Assembly (NCBI RefSeq): GCF_008326425.1
Contig: NZ_AP018929.1
Coordinates: 572,875-636,874, forward strand
DNA from: Sulfuracidifex tepidarius
GTDB lineage: Archaea; Thermoproteota; Thermoprotei_A; Sulfolobales; Sulfolobaceae
DNA length: 64,000 nucleotides
Direction: 5' to 3'
Every line of letters begins with the position of its first letter. The first letter of the stretch is position 1. Both the position numbers and the translations under genes were made by a program. The notes below the pieces were generated by a model, which searched no databases, was not told where the DNA came from, and worked only from the letters and a program-made list of their open reading frames with translations. This document shows positions 9,515 through 20,117 of this stretch, piece by piece.

Positions 9515-10575
9515 ATCCTTATGTTTTACTGTTCTTCGTTCCACTCTCCTGGTTCGTCGCCATGTTTATGATGGAAGTAGGTTCCCTTGTTATGCTACCG
9601 GTGTGCAAGTTTGATAAGTACAAGGAGAAGATGAACTTGGTTGTGGGTTCAATATGGGCTATAATTGCAACATCTCTCGTTTACCTTGTGGTTTCATTGG
9701 ACGGTCTATTCGCTCCTGTTATGTTCGCTACCGGTGAGGCTCTATTCGGACTTCTCATGGTTCTTATCGTAGTTTTGGCTTTCCATCATTACCTTATAGG
9801 GTCGGCTGAAGGAGCCGAATCCGTTGAGAAAGACGAAAGCTCCAAGAAGTATCTGTTGCTTGCAACTCCATTTGCATTAATTGTAGCTCTCATAGGTAAC
9901 AGTCTCTTCACCTCAGTGTTCAGCGGTTACGGGATAGGGCTCAGCTTACCGCTCTCCACTGTGGCAAGTGTGTTGGAGAATCATCAACTCTCAGTGGTTA
10001 TGCATAACTCTCTTGGAGTTCAAGTGTTTTACCCAGAATATACGACCATGATATTTAACGCGTTTAACTGGGTGTTCTTCTTAGGCGTTGTGATGTACGT
10101 AGTCTTCTTCACGGTAGCTTTCTACGGAATTAAGGAAAGGTTCGCTTTGGGTGCATTATCCTTGAGCTTAGCTAACTTGCTCTTCCTCACTAGCAGTTAC
10201 CTTTGGTTACCTTTAGTTTTTCAAAATGCAATTAGAAACGTTGGTTTCTGGATTTATATTGCATCGCTTTACATAGTGCTTTACTTGTCTACCCACGACA
10301 TGTTACCTTTCAAACAAGCTTGGGTATTCACGCTAACGTTCTTAGGCGGAATGATGTTTGGGTTATTCACAGAGGGTAATATACTGGTGGACGCTGTAAA
10401 GGGAGGGATACCGGCATCATTGCTGTTAACCAACCCATCCATGCTTGAAGCTGGAGCAATCATGGTTGTTCTCATAGGGATTCTAGCTATGGGAGGAGTA
10501 ACTGCCGTTTCATACGAAATATTATTCAAGAATTCTCTAGAAAAAATGGAAACTAGAAAGACACAGCAGAGTTAA
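9511..10575 (+). CDS. Probable second subunit of the bd-type oxidase (CydB-like)
   Basis: The 354-residue protein has about eight to nine predicted membrane helices. It begins inside the stop codon of the cydA-like gene (ATGA overlap), so it is surely in the same operon and probably made in equal amount. Similarity to bacterial CydB is weak by eye. The first helix MFMMEVGSLVMLP and the length fit a CydA/B-like partner, and Sulfolobales bd oxidases are known to have divergent second subunits. No independent catalytic motif is seen. The C terminus is short and hydrophilic. Confidence 0.7.
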   Translation: MNPYVLLFFVPLSWFVAMFMMEVGSLVMLPVCKFDKYKEKMNLVVGSIWAIIATSLVYLVVSLDGLFAPVMFATGEALFGLLMVLIVVLAFHHYLIGSAEGAESVEKDESSKKYLLLATPFALIVALIGNSLFTSVFSGYGIGLSLPLSTVASVLENHQLSVVMHNSLGVQVFYPEYTTMIFNAFNWVFFLGVVMYVVFFTVAFYGIKERFALGALSLSLANLLFLTSSYLWLPLVFQNAIRNVGFWIYIASLYIVLYLSTHDMLPFKQAWVFTLTFLGGMMFGLFTEGNILVDAVKGGIPASLLLTNPSMLEAGAIMVVLIGILAMGGVTAVSYEILFKNSLEKMETRKTQQS

Positions 10576-11198
10576 GTTACAAAAGGAGAAAGCGACGTTA
10601 TAAATTTAAGCTTCTTTGCTTTTTCTCTTTTTTAAAGAAATATTATTTATTTTTGTTAATCTTCTTTAGATTTTTTCTCTTCATTATTATTTTTGAAATT
10701 TTTTCTTCTTGTTAGCCATGGATATATCTGTTTCTAGAACGTGATATGCATGTATAACTTATCCATTATGCCCACAGAAACTCCTCTGCCTTCAAAGAAG
10801 GAAAAGACATGCATGTATAAAATCTGCCATTAACGACTAAGTTTTGGACTACACTCGAAGGAAGATAAGGAAGATAGATTCTCACCTTGGTGGAGTTTCC
10901 TATTCCTTAGATATTTTATAAGCGTAAAAACCAGAACTAAGATCTTAATAACGATGAAGTCGGTAACGAGGAAGAGTTCTATCTAAGTGTATTCTCCCGG
11001 GTAGTTACTAAAGCGAGAAGGTCAACATTTCTAAATTTCTGAATTCCTTAATCAACCTGCTAATAAAATGAGATATATCATCGGAAGGTATGAAGCAAGA
11101 TTATACATAGCGGAAATTATAATATTATAAAAACCGATATAAAACAAGGCATTGATACCTTGTTGAAGACATCAGATCCAGAGAGGGAGGAGTAACTC
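10576..11198. other. Intergenic, no supported gene
   Basis: A T-rich stretch (about 10610-10700) after the oxidase operon is a likely terminator. The rest is AT-rich without open frames of note. The word GCATGTATAA occurs twice (10746 and 10810 area), possibly a small local duplication. Confidence 0.5.
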
Positions 11199-11891
11199 TT
11201 GAAGATTAAGATAAGGAATCACGCATTATATTTTGTGGGAATTTTCTCATATATAGTGTCCCTAGTCCCCTTCCACGTCAACTTTGAAAGAGCTCTCCTC
11301 CTGCTTCCCGTGGTGTTGATAAACCTCCCTGTGTTGGAGTACCTTCAGCCGAAGGTGATGTCCCTCAGAATGAAGTGGACGGATGCAGGATTAGCTATAG
11401 TGACTGGAGTTCCATACATTTTCATGATATCTCCCCTCATGGTTGTGCCAGTCCTTTCGCTTTTCCTTTCCCTTCTTCTTTTCAAAGAGCGAAACACTAT
11501 GCTGGGAAACGTCATGGGGACTACCTTCGTGGTATCGCTCTCCCTTGTATGGGGAAATTTTGTGAAGAACCAATTTTTGTTACCCGATGTTTACTGGATA
11601 TTATACATTCTCACTGGTGCACTTTACGTGGAGTATAAGATACCCTTCAGGAACCTTGATAAGAAGGTTACGTCAATTGTATGGATGGTTGTTGTAACAA
11701 TGCTAGTCTACCTTAGCATAGACAGTCCTCTCCTCCTCATTTCCTTGATTGAGCCTTCCATTCGGTTCCTAAATCCAGGGGATAAATTAAGGTCTACAAA
11801 AGAGATTTCGACCATGGGAAGGAACATAGCGAAGAGGGACGCAATCTTCCTAGTAATCCTGATTATTACTTCTGTGTTAGCGTTTAAGTGA
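11199..11891 (+). CDS. Polytopic membrane protein, unknown
   Basis: The 230-residue protein has about seven hydrophobic helices. It starts at a TTG; the choice is supported by a purine-rich Shine-Dalgarno stretch (GAGAGGGAGGAG) ending about 7 bases upstream. Charged loops (RNLDKK, GDKLRSTKEI) alternate with the helices. The last helix (AIFLVILIITSVLAFK) ends the protein. There is no transporter signature I recognise and it stands alone. Confidence 0.65.
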   Translation: MKIKIRNHALYFVGIFSYIVSLVPFHVNFERALLLLPVVLINLPVLEYLQPKVMSLRMKWTDAGLAIVTGVPYIFMISPLMVVPVLSLFLSLLLFKERNTMLGNVMGTTFVVSLSLVWGNFVKNQFLLPDVYWILYILTGALYVEYKIPFRNLDKKVTSIVWMVVVTMLVYLSIDSPLLLISLIEPSIRFLNPGDKLRSTKEISTMGRNIAKRDAIFLVILIITSVLAFK

Positions 11892-12995
11892 GTTGAGAAA
11901 GAAGAGCTTTCTAAGTAGAACGTACGCTGAAAAAGTCATAAAAACGACGTATCTTCCGTGTCATTATCAAAGTAATATCAAAGTTTGTCATTATTTAGAT
12001 GTCCCTTTATCCTCTCTTATGAACTTGATTTTTAATTTTACTAACTCTAAGAGAAATTTACATGTGAAGGACTTAATAATATTGAGCGATGAGAGTGGTA
12101 TGGAGCTCTTAATCAAGTAGTAACGGATTTAGGATATATACGAATTAATATCGTATTATAGAATATATTCCAAAATAAGAGACTTAAGCTAATTGTCAGT
12201 TACGTTGCGTAACAATACAAGATGTTACTCAATTTTTCAACGGAGCTGAGGGAGAAGACGTAAAAGAAAAGACAAGTAACTAAAATCAACACTATAAACA
12301 GTTCATTAGAGGAAAGAGTAAAGTGCATAATCCCTGCACCTTTGAAGAATTATCTAGCAATGTCAATAAGCTTAATGATTATATTAAAGTTTAAAAAATA
12401 ATAACACTAAATAGAAGATTAATTAGAAGGACATCGTATCAAAAAGAACTTTAACTTAATTATAGTAGAATTTATCAAAGTTAATATTATATAATCACAT
12501 ATCGAGAATTATATAAGTTAGTAGCATCGAGCCTAAGTTTTCGCCCAAGAAAATTGATATCCTAAATATAACCTCTCATTTTATTATAAGCTAGAATCAT
12601 TCACGTTAGATTCTTAACTGTTAATTTTTCATAGAAATCCTGTATTAAGTATAAAGAGAATAAGGAAGCTTCATCTTCCTTCATTTAGGGGTCGGAAATA
12701 AGAGATTATTCTTAAATGTTAAGATCTAGTAAATTTAAAACTATGAATAAACTTTAAAGATGAAATTAAAGGAAGAGTGACACCCTTAAAATCAGAGAAG
12801 TTGAGCTTATACATCACTTATACATCATACATTTACTGAACTGAAAGGTAAGAGTGAATCTTTACTACTTTTAACTGAAAGGTCTTCTCTCCTATTTTTA
12901 GCTTACTTTCATGGGTGAAGATCTCCGCTGAAAGACGAAAAGTGGAGGGAAAGAAACAAATATTTTTAATAGAAAAATATGCCATAAATATCAGA
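11892..12995. other. Intergenic, no supported gene
   Basis: The region is very AT-rich. A 75-codon open frame at 11893-12120 lacks motifs and membrane segments and is not counted. The 3' end contains the upstream region of the propeller gene, which might instead start at a GTG at 12915. Confidence 0.45.
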
Positions 12996-14174
12996 ATGAT
13001 TTTGTCGGAAAGGACTTATAAGGCTATTGTAATAGGGTTCTTTTTAGCTTTAATAACATCAATTTCATATAATATACAAGATAATATTACTCATTTAGAC
13101 TTATTGCCGTCAAACGTTACAATTTTGTCTAACACGGTGCCTCAGAATGGTTCTTTAAATACTTCGTTTCAAGAGATCAATTCATCTCAGGGAATCAATA
13201 TAACATCTCCTACTTCCTCATCGAATTCTGAATACTATGCTTCTTATGGTTCTCCTGTGAGCATGACACTAGGCTTTAACGGTAACCTATATATAGTGCA
13301 TCACGGATCGTCAAGCATAGAAATAGTTAGCCCTTCCACTATGAGACCTGTATCAACCATATCGTTTCCATATTCATCTTACCCTACGTTTGTTTGTTAC
13401 AATCCTTCTCTCGACGAGGTTATAGTTACCTTGAGTGGAACTAACCAGATCGCAATAATCTCCCCTAATAATCAAGTGAGGTTTGTGAACACGGGAAACA
13501 GTCCTATTGCAGTTGCATATGACCCTGTGAATCATGACTTTATAGTTGCTAATACAGGTGAACCTAACGGCTCCTTCTTTATAAATGACTTCATTAATTC
13601 AAGTATTTATATTTATAACCAGAATTTCCAGCTCCTCAAAGTAATAAGTTATGGATTTGAAGCACCCCAAACCATAGCTGTATCCTCTAACGGAGATGTA
13701 TTCGTAGGTTTCGAGAGTGAGGACTTTGTTTCAGTCTTAAATCCTGAATTTGAATGCATAAAGATCATCAATTCTTCAAATGACGTAGATCAACTCATAT
13801 ATGATAATTATGATAATACAATCTATGGATCCAACTTAAATGGTTGCATAATAACTATAAATCCGAGCTCTCTTACCTCATCCTGCATAGAAAATCCTTT
13901 AGTCAATATTTCTTTTGTGATGTATAACTATTATGAAAAACTTTTTTCTATAGCAGCATTACCTGGAAATCAGATAGTAGAGACTAATGAACAGAATAGC
14001 CAGTTAGTAATATTTTCAAGTAATAATATAGAATTTGAAACAAATGTGAGTCATCCTTTATACGTTATTTACGATAACCTAAACGACCATATTTACCTAA
14101 CTAACGAAAATAACGAAGTTATAGAGATGACTCATTCTGGTGGGTTTGAAGAAGCTCTCAATATGTCAAGTTAG
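12996..14174 (+). CDS. Membrane-anchored YVTN-type beta-propeller protein
   Basis: The protein has 392 residues from this ATG, or 419 if the upstream GTG at 12915 is used. I prefer the ATG because it places a typical signal-anchor helix (AIVIGFFLALITSIS) at the N terminus. A Ser/Thr/Asn-rich linker follows, then repeated blades such as GNSPIAVAYDPVNHDFIVANTG and PSLDEVIVTLSGTNQIAIIS, typical of extracellular YVTN/NHL propellers. Many NxS/T sites suggest heavy N-glycosylation, as usual for Sulfolobales surface proteins. A membrane-anchored kinase follows 256 bases downstream on the same strand. A related propeller fragment lies at 28187-28701. Binding partner unknown. Confidence 0.75.
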   Translation: MILSERTYKAIVIGFFLALITSISYNIQDNITHLDLLPSNVTILSNTVPQNGSLNTSFQEINSSQGINITSPTSSSNSEYYASYGSPVSMTLGFNGNLYIVHHGSSSIEIVSPSTMRPVSTISFPYSSYPTFVCYNPSLDEVIVTLSGTNQIAIISPNNQVRFVNTGNSPIAVAYDPVNHDFIVANTGEPNGSFFINDFINSSIYIYNQNFQLLKVISYGFEAPQTIAVSSNGDVFVGFESEDFVSVLNPEFECIKIINSSNDVDQLIYDNYDNTIYGSNLNGCIITINPSSLTSSCIENPLVNISFVMYNYYEKLFSIAALPGNQIVETNEQNSQLVIFSSNNIEFETNVSHPLYVIYDNLNDHIYLTNENNEVIEMTHSGGFEEALNMSS

Positions 14175-14430
14175 AACATGAAGTGTGTATTTTTCCTGGT
14201 TCTATATTGACATCTCTATCCTTTTCGCTTAATTTTTTCCTTTTTTACTTTTATCTCCCTCTCTTTTTCTACTTGCTTTACTAATGGATTCCATCAATCA
14301 TTTATCTTTATTCCATTATATTTATATCATACAATTCAAGTATTAATATATATAATAAGCAGTGAATATACATAACTGAAAGAAGATAAATTAATATAGA
14401 GGATTAGTTTCTTAATAATGTAGAGCGGGA

Positions 14431-16557
14431 TTGACTTTTACTCCTAGGAAGGCCTTATATTCGCTTCTAGTTATCGGAATAATAGGAATTCTTTATTATC
14501 TTCTAATTCAACAATCAGTAATAACTCTTACCATAAGTATTCTTTCAATTATTACTGGAATTATAATTCAGCCCAGACGATATAAGCCTGGTAAGAGAAG
14601 AAGTTCCAGAAATTCCAGTGTTAGCGTTTCTGATATGGTTCAACAAGACGAAGTTATTCCTAGCCCAAAAGCTCCAGTTTATGAAAGTAATTTTAGTATG
14701 GAGAGGAGTGATATGAGTACACATAGACTTAACTGCGACTTAACCTATAAGGTAGAGGAGGAGGATGGAGATTATTCTACCGTGTTGATTCGCGTCAAGA
14801 CAGACGTAGATGGAGTTAAGGACGATGTAGATAAGATAGTAATGTATGTAGATGGAATTATCTCTGATCTAAGAAAAGATGGAAGAGGAGAGTATGTTAC
14901 CAAGAAAAAACTCCAGCCTGGGAATCATAGTGTTTACGTTAACATCTCAAAAGGGCTATCAGATACGGTGAGAACTTTCAACGTAAACATCAGAGACGTG
15001 AGCAACCTAGAGCTAAAACTGAATACACAGCTTGAAGGTGATGAAATCAGAATAGATATTTGGACCAAACTGGAGGATTCATATATAGATGTATACTCCA
15101 TAAGGGCATTTGTAAATGGAACCCCAGTAAATCTTCAAAGGGTAAATCAAGGTATTTTAAGAGGATATCATAAGCTATCTAGAGAAGGGAGACTCAAGGT
15201 TGAGGCGTTCTGTAACTACAAAGGAAGAACATTCTCTACAATGTCATTTGTAGAAGTGAATGCAAGTGATGTAATCATGAATGCCTCGGTTGATAACGAT
15301 AAGATTATACTCAAGTTAACAAATTCAAACGGTTTCAGGATAGATCTAGCAGACATGAAGATGTTTATTGACGATTTAATTATAAACCCAATTAAGATAG
15401 ATCAAGGAATTTACCAGACCTCGACGTTATCTCCAGGTAGGCATTCTATTAGGGTAAAGGGTGAGTTCCTCGGCAAGACGGTCGACGTAGCGAAAGAGGT
15501 AGAAATCTCAGGTCAAATTAGATCGTCAGAATTCAATCCTAACTTGCTTTTGAACAGAAGATTAGGAAACGTTAAGCTAAATGAGTTGATCTCTGAAGGT
15601 GGTTTCGGTTATGTGTTTAGGGGAACGGATGATGGTGAGGAAGTGGCGGTAAAAATATTAATACCTGATAAGATTTCCTCAATAGATAGGTTTATAGATT
15701 ATATAAATTCTCTTTATAAAGAAGCATCCTATCTCATACAGTTATCAGCTAACAGTTTAGGGATAGTTAGGATAAAGAAGTTTCATCTTGACGTGAACTA
15801 TAAGATGCTAGACAACCTACGCGGGGACAACTTAGTGGATTTAATAAATGATCCTCCTTATCTAGTAATGGAACTGATGCGTGGAGGATCTCTAAACAAT
15901 TATATGCTTTCACTATCTTCTAAGGAAAGGAAGGATTTGGCGAAGATCCTTATTTTCTATGTAGGAAATGCGTTGAAGTCTCTCCATGATATAGGGATAG
16001 TGCATAGTGACATAAAACCCTCAAATATTCTCCTGAGCTCTTCTCCTAGTTCAGATAGCTTAGTTACAAAGATAATAAACGGTCAAATTAAGGTTAAGCT
16101 TGGTGATCTAGGTAGCGCTGTAAAGAAGGGTGAGAGTGCACTCACATATTCCTTATACTCCTCATTCGACCAAATGGTATCAGTTGCAATGACATCCATG
16201 AAAAATCCTAACGTGACCAAGTTAGGAGTATTCCCAGAGGACGATGTATATGCATTTGGATCAACACTTTATTTTCTCGTAAATCAGAAGGTGTTAAACA
16301 ATGTGAACATACATGGAAATAGTGTTGATATTGACAAATGGGTTGCGAAAAATTATGATCGTTTCAGGCATGCAAACTCAAGCAACTTCTTTACTGTTTA
16401 CAATGATGTGATGAATGAAGCTTTAGAATTATGCGAGCACAGAGAAGTTACTACGGACAGAAGCCAACTTGATGAACTTATCCTGATGATGGTTAACTGT
16501 GACAAGAGGAAGAGACCTTCTATCGATGAGATATTGAGAAGAACTTCATCTCTATAA
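14431..16557 (+). CDS. Membrane-anchored eukaryote-type Ser/Thr protein kinase
   Basis: The 708-residue protein starts at TTG. Two hydrophobic helices lie at about residues 8-45. A region of about 300 residues follows with three similar all-beta segments, each closing with a G(N/R)HS motif (LQPGNHSVYVNIS, LSPGRHSIRVKG). The kinase domain begins near residue 380: glycine loop EGGFGYVF at 389-396, Lys408 in VAVKIL, catalytic loop HSDIKPSN with Asp527 and Lys529, and DLG with Asp559 in place of DFG. The HRD Arg is Ser, so it is a non-RD kinase, and no clear APE motif is visible. The beta repeats and the kinase both follow the helices, so they should lie on the same, cytoplasmic side. Sulfolobales kinases of this class act in starvation and motility signalling; the target here is unknown. 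Confidence 0.85.
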   Translation: MTFTPRKALYSLLVIGIIGILYYLLIQQSVITLTISILSIITGIIIQPRRYKPGKRRSSRNSSVSVSDMVQQDEVIPSPKAPVYESNFSMERSDMSTHRLNCDLTYKVEEEDGDYSTVLIRVKTDVDGVKDDVDKIVMYVDGIISDLRKDGRGEYVTKKKLQPGNHSVYVNISKGLSDTVRTFNVNIRDVSNLELKLNTQLEGDEIRIDIWTKLEDSYIDVYSIRAFVNGTPVNLQRVNQGILRGYHKLSREGRLKVEAFCNYKGRTFSTMSFVEVNASDVIMNASVDNDKIILKLTNSNGFRIDLADMKMFIDDLIINPIKIDQGIYQTSTLSPGRHSIRVKGEFLGKTVDVAKEVEISGQIRSSEFNPNLLLNRRLGNVKLNELISEGGFGYVFRGTDDGEEVAVKILIPDKISSIDRFIDYINSLYKEASYLIQLSANSLGIVRIKKFHLDVNYKMLDNLRGDNLVDLINDPPYLVMELMRGGSLNNYMLSLSSKERKDLAKILIFYVGNALKSLHDIGIVHSDIKPSNILLSSSPSSDSLVTKIINGQIKVKLGDLGSAVKKGESALTYSLYSSFDQMVSVAMTSMKNPNVTKLGVFPEDDVYAFGSTLYFLVNQKVLNNVNIHGNSVDIDKWVAKNYDRFRHANSSNFFTVYNDVMNEALELCEHREVTTDRSQLDELILMMVNCDKRKRPSIDEILRRTSSL

Positions 16558-17542
16558 ACACTTCTTTTCCCTTATAGTTCCTACACTAAACTTCTTTATA
16601 GGATTAGTCTTCCTAGCTTTTGAAGCAATAGTCCTAATTGGTGAATGTTCGACCTAGAACCTCTATAAATTTTCTCCTCTTTTTTGAATGAAAATGAGAT
16701 AAATAATAATAGTTTGTGTCATTTATTCCCTTTTTATTATTCTTAGTCAAACTTATACTATTTCAATTATTTCAAAACAATCATTAAACCCGTTTACCTA
16801 CTCTACCTGAAACTCATCAGTGGAAGGGACATCTTAGCCATATGTTATCCTTTTGTGGATAGCACTAACAATTTAACTGAAATAGCTTTAAGGTTGTAAG
16901 CTCAAGCCGTATAATATGTAAAGATTCTCGTTATTAATTGAACTTAAAGAAAAGTAGATGTAATGATGTAATGTAAACTAAACATGGATAAAGAAATCAA
17001 AAGTTCTTGTGTCAGAAGATTTATGTGAGCTTCGCTAACTATTGGCGTTTTATAGTTAGTAATAATAGACCTAGATTTCAATCATATGTTAATCGGTTAC
17101 GCTTATTAACTAAAAAATTAAAAATATTATTCTTATGTGACTGTTTTTCTAAATACTTTTAAAAGCATTCATAATATTTATTAATATATAAATAGTAAAA
17201 TTTAGATAATTAATTATATTATCTAATTCTATCTAGATCTATATAATCACAAAAGTGCAGGTCAACTAAAAGTCTCTGGCGAAAATAGCCGTTAATTTTC
17301 TTTATGTTCAGACATGAGATCTCTTACTTGAATACCCCATTAGAGAAACCAGAAAGTCATTACTGCCGAGAGAAAGTAAGGAAACTGCTATACTTTAATT
17401 AAAATTCTTTAATCATTGAATTTTACTTATAAATATATCGAAAATCATTTAAATGTCTTAATTATCTCTTGGACGAATTTAAGTTTTCGTCACATCATTT
17501 ACCCAGAGAAATTCTAAATAGTTTTGAAAGTGACTTTAACAT
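16558..17542. other. Intergenic, no supported gene
   Basis: The region is strongly AT-rich. There are no open frames with coding character, and no tRNA-like cloverleaf or CRISPR repeats were seen. The last 60 bases form the upstream region of the flavoprotein gene. Confidence 0.5.
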
Positions 17543-18724
17543 ATGACAAAAAAGAAGATCATCGTGGTTGGAGGAGGAATTGCAGGAATGGGAGTAGCGA
17601 ACACCTTATCCGAAAAGATGAAGGATAAGGCGGAGATCACGGTTATAAACAAGGAGGACTTCTATATATCAGGTCCAAGTAGGCCTCTGCTGTTGACCGG
17701 GGAGCAACAATACGGAAGAATTATCAGGGGCTATGAAAACGTAGGCAGTAAGGGTATAAAAGTAATGACAGGAAACGTAAACAAGGTGGACCCTGATAAC
17801 AGGAAAGTTTACGTTGCAGAATCAACCTTCGGGAACAAGGTAAGTGAGGTAAGTTACGACTATCTAGTTCTAGCCCCAGGAATAGTATTTGACGGCTCTG
17901 ACATTGTAGGATACGACAAGTGGTGGTGGAAGAACACTAACGTATATGACCCGGGAAAGGTGAACGTGCTCAAGTCCAAGCTTTGGAGTGACAATGAAGG
18001 GTCTGTGGTTATTTATGCGCCTAAGGCTCCTTACAGATGTGCTCCAGCACCAACGGAGACGGCAATGCTGGCTCATACTGTCCTCTCAAATAGAGGAGTG
18101 AGAGGAAAGTTCAACATAGTTCACATTGACGCTAATGATAAGACTCAACCTCCGTTCATAATGGACGTGTTAAAGCAGACCTATGAGAAGGCTGGTATTC
18201 AATTGGCTACTAACCAAGAGTTGTCAGAGATCGCAGAAGACTACGTTGTCACTAAATCCGGTGAGAAGTATAAGTACACTGTATTAGCTCTGCTAGAACC
18301 TAATAGAGCTCCAAAGTTCGTGGAAGAGGCAGGCCTAGGTAAAGGTTTCATTGATGTAAGGTCTCCCCAAGACTTGAGACATCCTAAGTATGACGATATT
18401 TTATCTGCCGGAGACGCTGCTAAACTTCCGTTCCCAAAGAACCAGGAGATAGCCTTTGAAAGCGCAATGTTCGCGTCTAACAAGATCATGGAGATGGAGG
18501 GGTTGACTGAGAAGGTACCAGTCCAATACGCGTTCGTGGGTTGGGCTTACATGGGTAATCTTGAGGGTAAGCTTGAGAGTTGGAGTTTGCAGTTTCAACT
18601 TGACTTGACAGTTCAACCTCCTAAACCAACAAAGGACCCACAGCTTAAGAGGGACTATACGCTGCAGAAGGACAGATGGGAACAAGCCTACCTCGAGAAA
18701 CTTTTCGGGTACAAGGCTGTATAA
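17543..18724 (+). CDS. Sulfide:quinone oxidoreductase / flavocytochrome c-like FAD protein
   Basis: The 393-residue protein starts with a dinucleotide-binding fold ([18 protein letters not shown]). The mid-protein FAD motif is LVLAPGI, and a C-terminal FAD-contact motif is [13 protein letters not shown]. The segment [11 protein letters not shown] contains Cys166, which corresponds to a redox cysteine of SQR/FCSD proteins. It is the only cysteine in the sequence, so the two-cysteine trisulfide chemistry of classical SQR cannot operate unaltered. The length is close to that of SQR (about 400). It stands alone with a 0.98-kb AT-rich upstream region. Likely role: peripheral membrane oxidation of a sulfur compound or NAD(P)H with transfer to quinone; substrate uncertain. 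Confidence 0.8.
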   Translation: MTKKKIIVVGGGIAGMGVANTLSEKMKDKAEITVINKEDFYISGPSRPLLLTGEQQYGRIIRGYENVGSKGIKVMTGNVNKVDPDNRKVYVAESTFGNKVSEVSYDYLVLAPGIVFDGSDIVGYDKWWWKNTNVYDPGKVNVLKSKLWSDNEGSVVIYAPKAPYRCAPAPTETAMLAHTVLSNRGVRGKFNIVHIDANDKTQPPFIMDVLKQTYEKAGIQLATNQELSEIAEDYVVTKSGEKYKYTVLALLEPNRAPKFVEEAGLGKGFIDVRSPQDLRHPKYDDILSAGDAAKLPFPKNQEIAFESAMFASNKIMEMEGLTEKVPVQYAFVGWAYMGNLEGKLESWSLQFQLDLTVQPPKPTKDPQLKRDYTLQKDRWEQAYLEKLFGYKAV

Positions 18725-19264
18725 ATACTTTATCTAGTATTTTTGTGTATTTTCTTATATCTTAATCCTATTCTCTTTTTATTTTAAGTCTTTTATTTTA
18801 ATTTATAGATTTCCTCAACGGGCCATTTGTGCTATATTTGGACTATTTTAAATTTCATTATTTCTAAATTGTAATATAAGATAAAAATAATACTCTGCCT
18901 TAAAATTGATAAATTATCTTTGAAGTAGTAATGGAGTATCTTTTTTTCTATATTGATAGTATTACTATACTTTAAGCATAATCTGAATTAGTTGATTTTT
19001 ATATATTGTATTTCTATTTAATTTTAATAATTTAATAGTAGGTAATCTAGAATTGTATATATTTATAGTAGTATATTTTCAATAATAGTATTGTTACTTT
19101 CAATTTTTCTTATAAAAAGTACTACTTAGAAGGTTAAATTTAAAGTTGAATTTATAGATTAAAAGTTTAAAAATTAAGAATAGATAAATAAAATATCTCT
19201 TATTATTTTTATAATATTTACAAAATATACGTGGAATTATTTCCCCTGTCTCCTATATAATCTA
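18725..19264. other. Intergenic, AT-rich, no supported gene
   Basis: The region is over three-quarters A+T by inspection, with a T-rich terminator-like region directly after the flavoprotein stop. There are no open frames of note on either strand. Confidence 0.5.
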
Positions 19265-19905
19265 TTATGTTTCAGTCACGTTTTCGTTCAAGTTAATCTT
19301 TGGAAATGTGCTCATGTGGATAACGTAGTATATAGGAATGGCGAAGACCCAATCTGTTGACGTCATCTCAATAAGCGTGTCCCCGACAATTATTGGTTTC
19401 TGCCTTATAATGAAAGGAGCCCTGAATATATTAATTATCTTTCCATTTATTGACCTAATACATAAAATACATGTATAAAACATACGGGGGAAAGAGAGGT
19501 TAACTTCTAGACCTCCAAGGCATCAGCCTGAGGACATGTTCACGGATCCATTACTAACACTTGCATATATCACAAGAGTGATAATCCAAACCCAGAGTCG
19601 TGACGACGTTTACCGACAGTACTGTATCGATGTAAATGTCCCCGTTACCCAATGTCAGGTAGCATACTACCTTCATAATACCGAATGAGGTTCACTTATA
19701 TATTACCGTTGTCTGAAGAGACGTTGAGATTACTCAACGCGTTCACCAGTGGTATACCACCGTTTTCTGACTTCACAATTGCTCTAGAACTTCACGTCAT
19801 TTACACTGACGTCCCCGTTATTATCGTTAATGCAGATAATAGGAGCGTTTGTGTACGTCACCTCTATATATACGTCTATATATCACGTTAGGGAAACAAG
19901 ATGGG
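19265..19905 (-). pseudogene. Decayed DUF4097-like surface adhesin
   Basis: Read on the minus strand in shifting frames, the region gives recurring beta-helix rungs typical of DUF4097 proteins: NNGDVSVNDV, LSNLNVSSDNGNI, LGNGDIYIDTV and ASVSNGSVNMS. Several stops and frameshifts interrupt it. The last piece, VGDTLIEMTSTDWVFAIP, is open to about 19265. No full-length frame exists. It lies divergent to the thermopsin-like gene. The family assignment rests on the NG-D rung pattern only. Confidence 0.45.
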
Positions 19906-20117
19906 AACATAGTCAGCCTCACAGAGGGTCACTTTAAAAAGTTTATAAGTAATCCTTATTATATTCTATTCCTTATCTCTTCATTCATGAAATCACACAA
20001 CCGTGACTTGAAAGAGCAATCGAAGATAACGAGGGAAGGATGTATATCGAGAAAAACTGAGATCTATCTTCATGTAGAGCTTGCCCGCATTCTAGAAGGT
20101 TGGAGCACCACCTTTAA

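Noticed and set aside
11893-12120. 75-codon frame after the membrane protein gene
   Set aside because: No motif, membrane segment or ribosome-binding site; composition like the AT-rich intergenic DNA.
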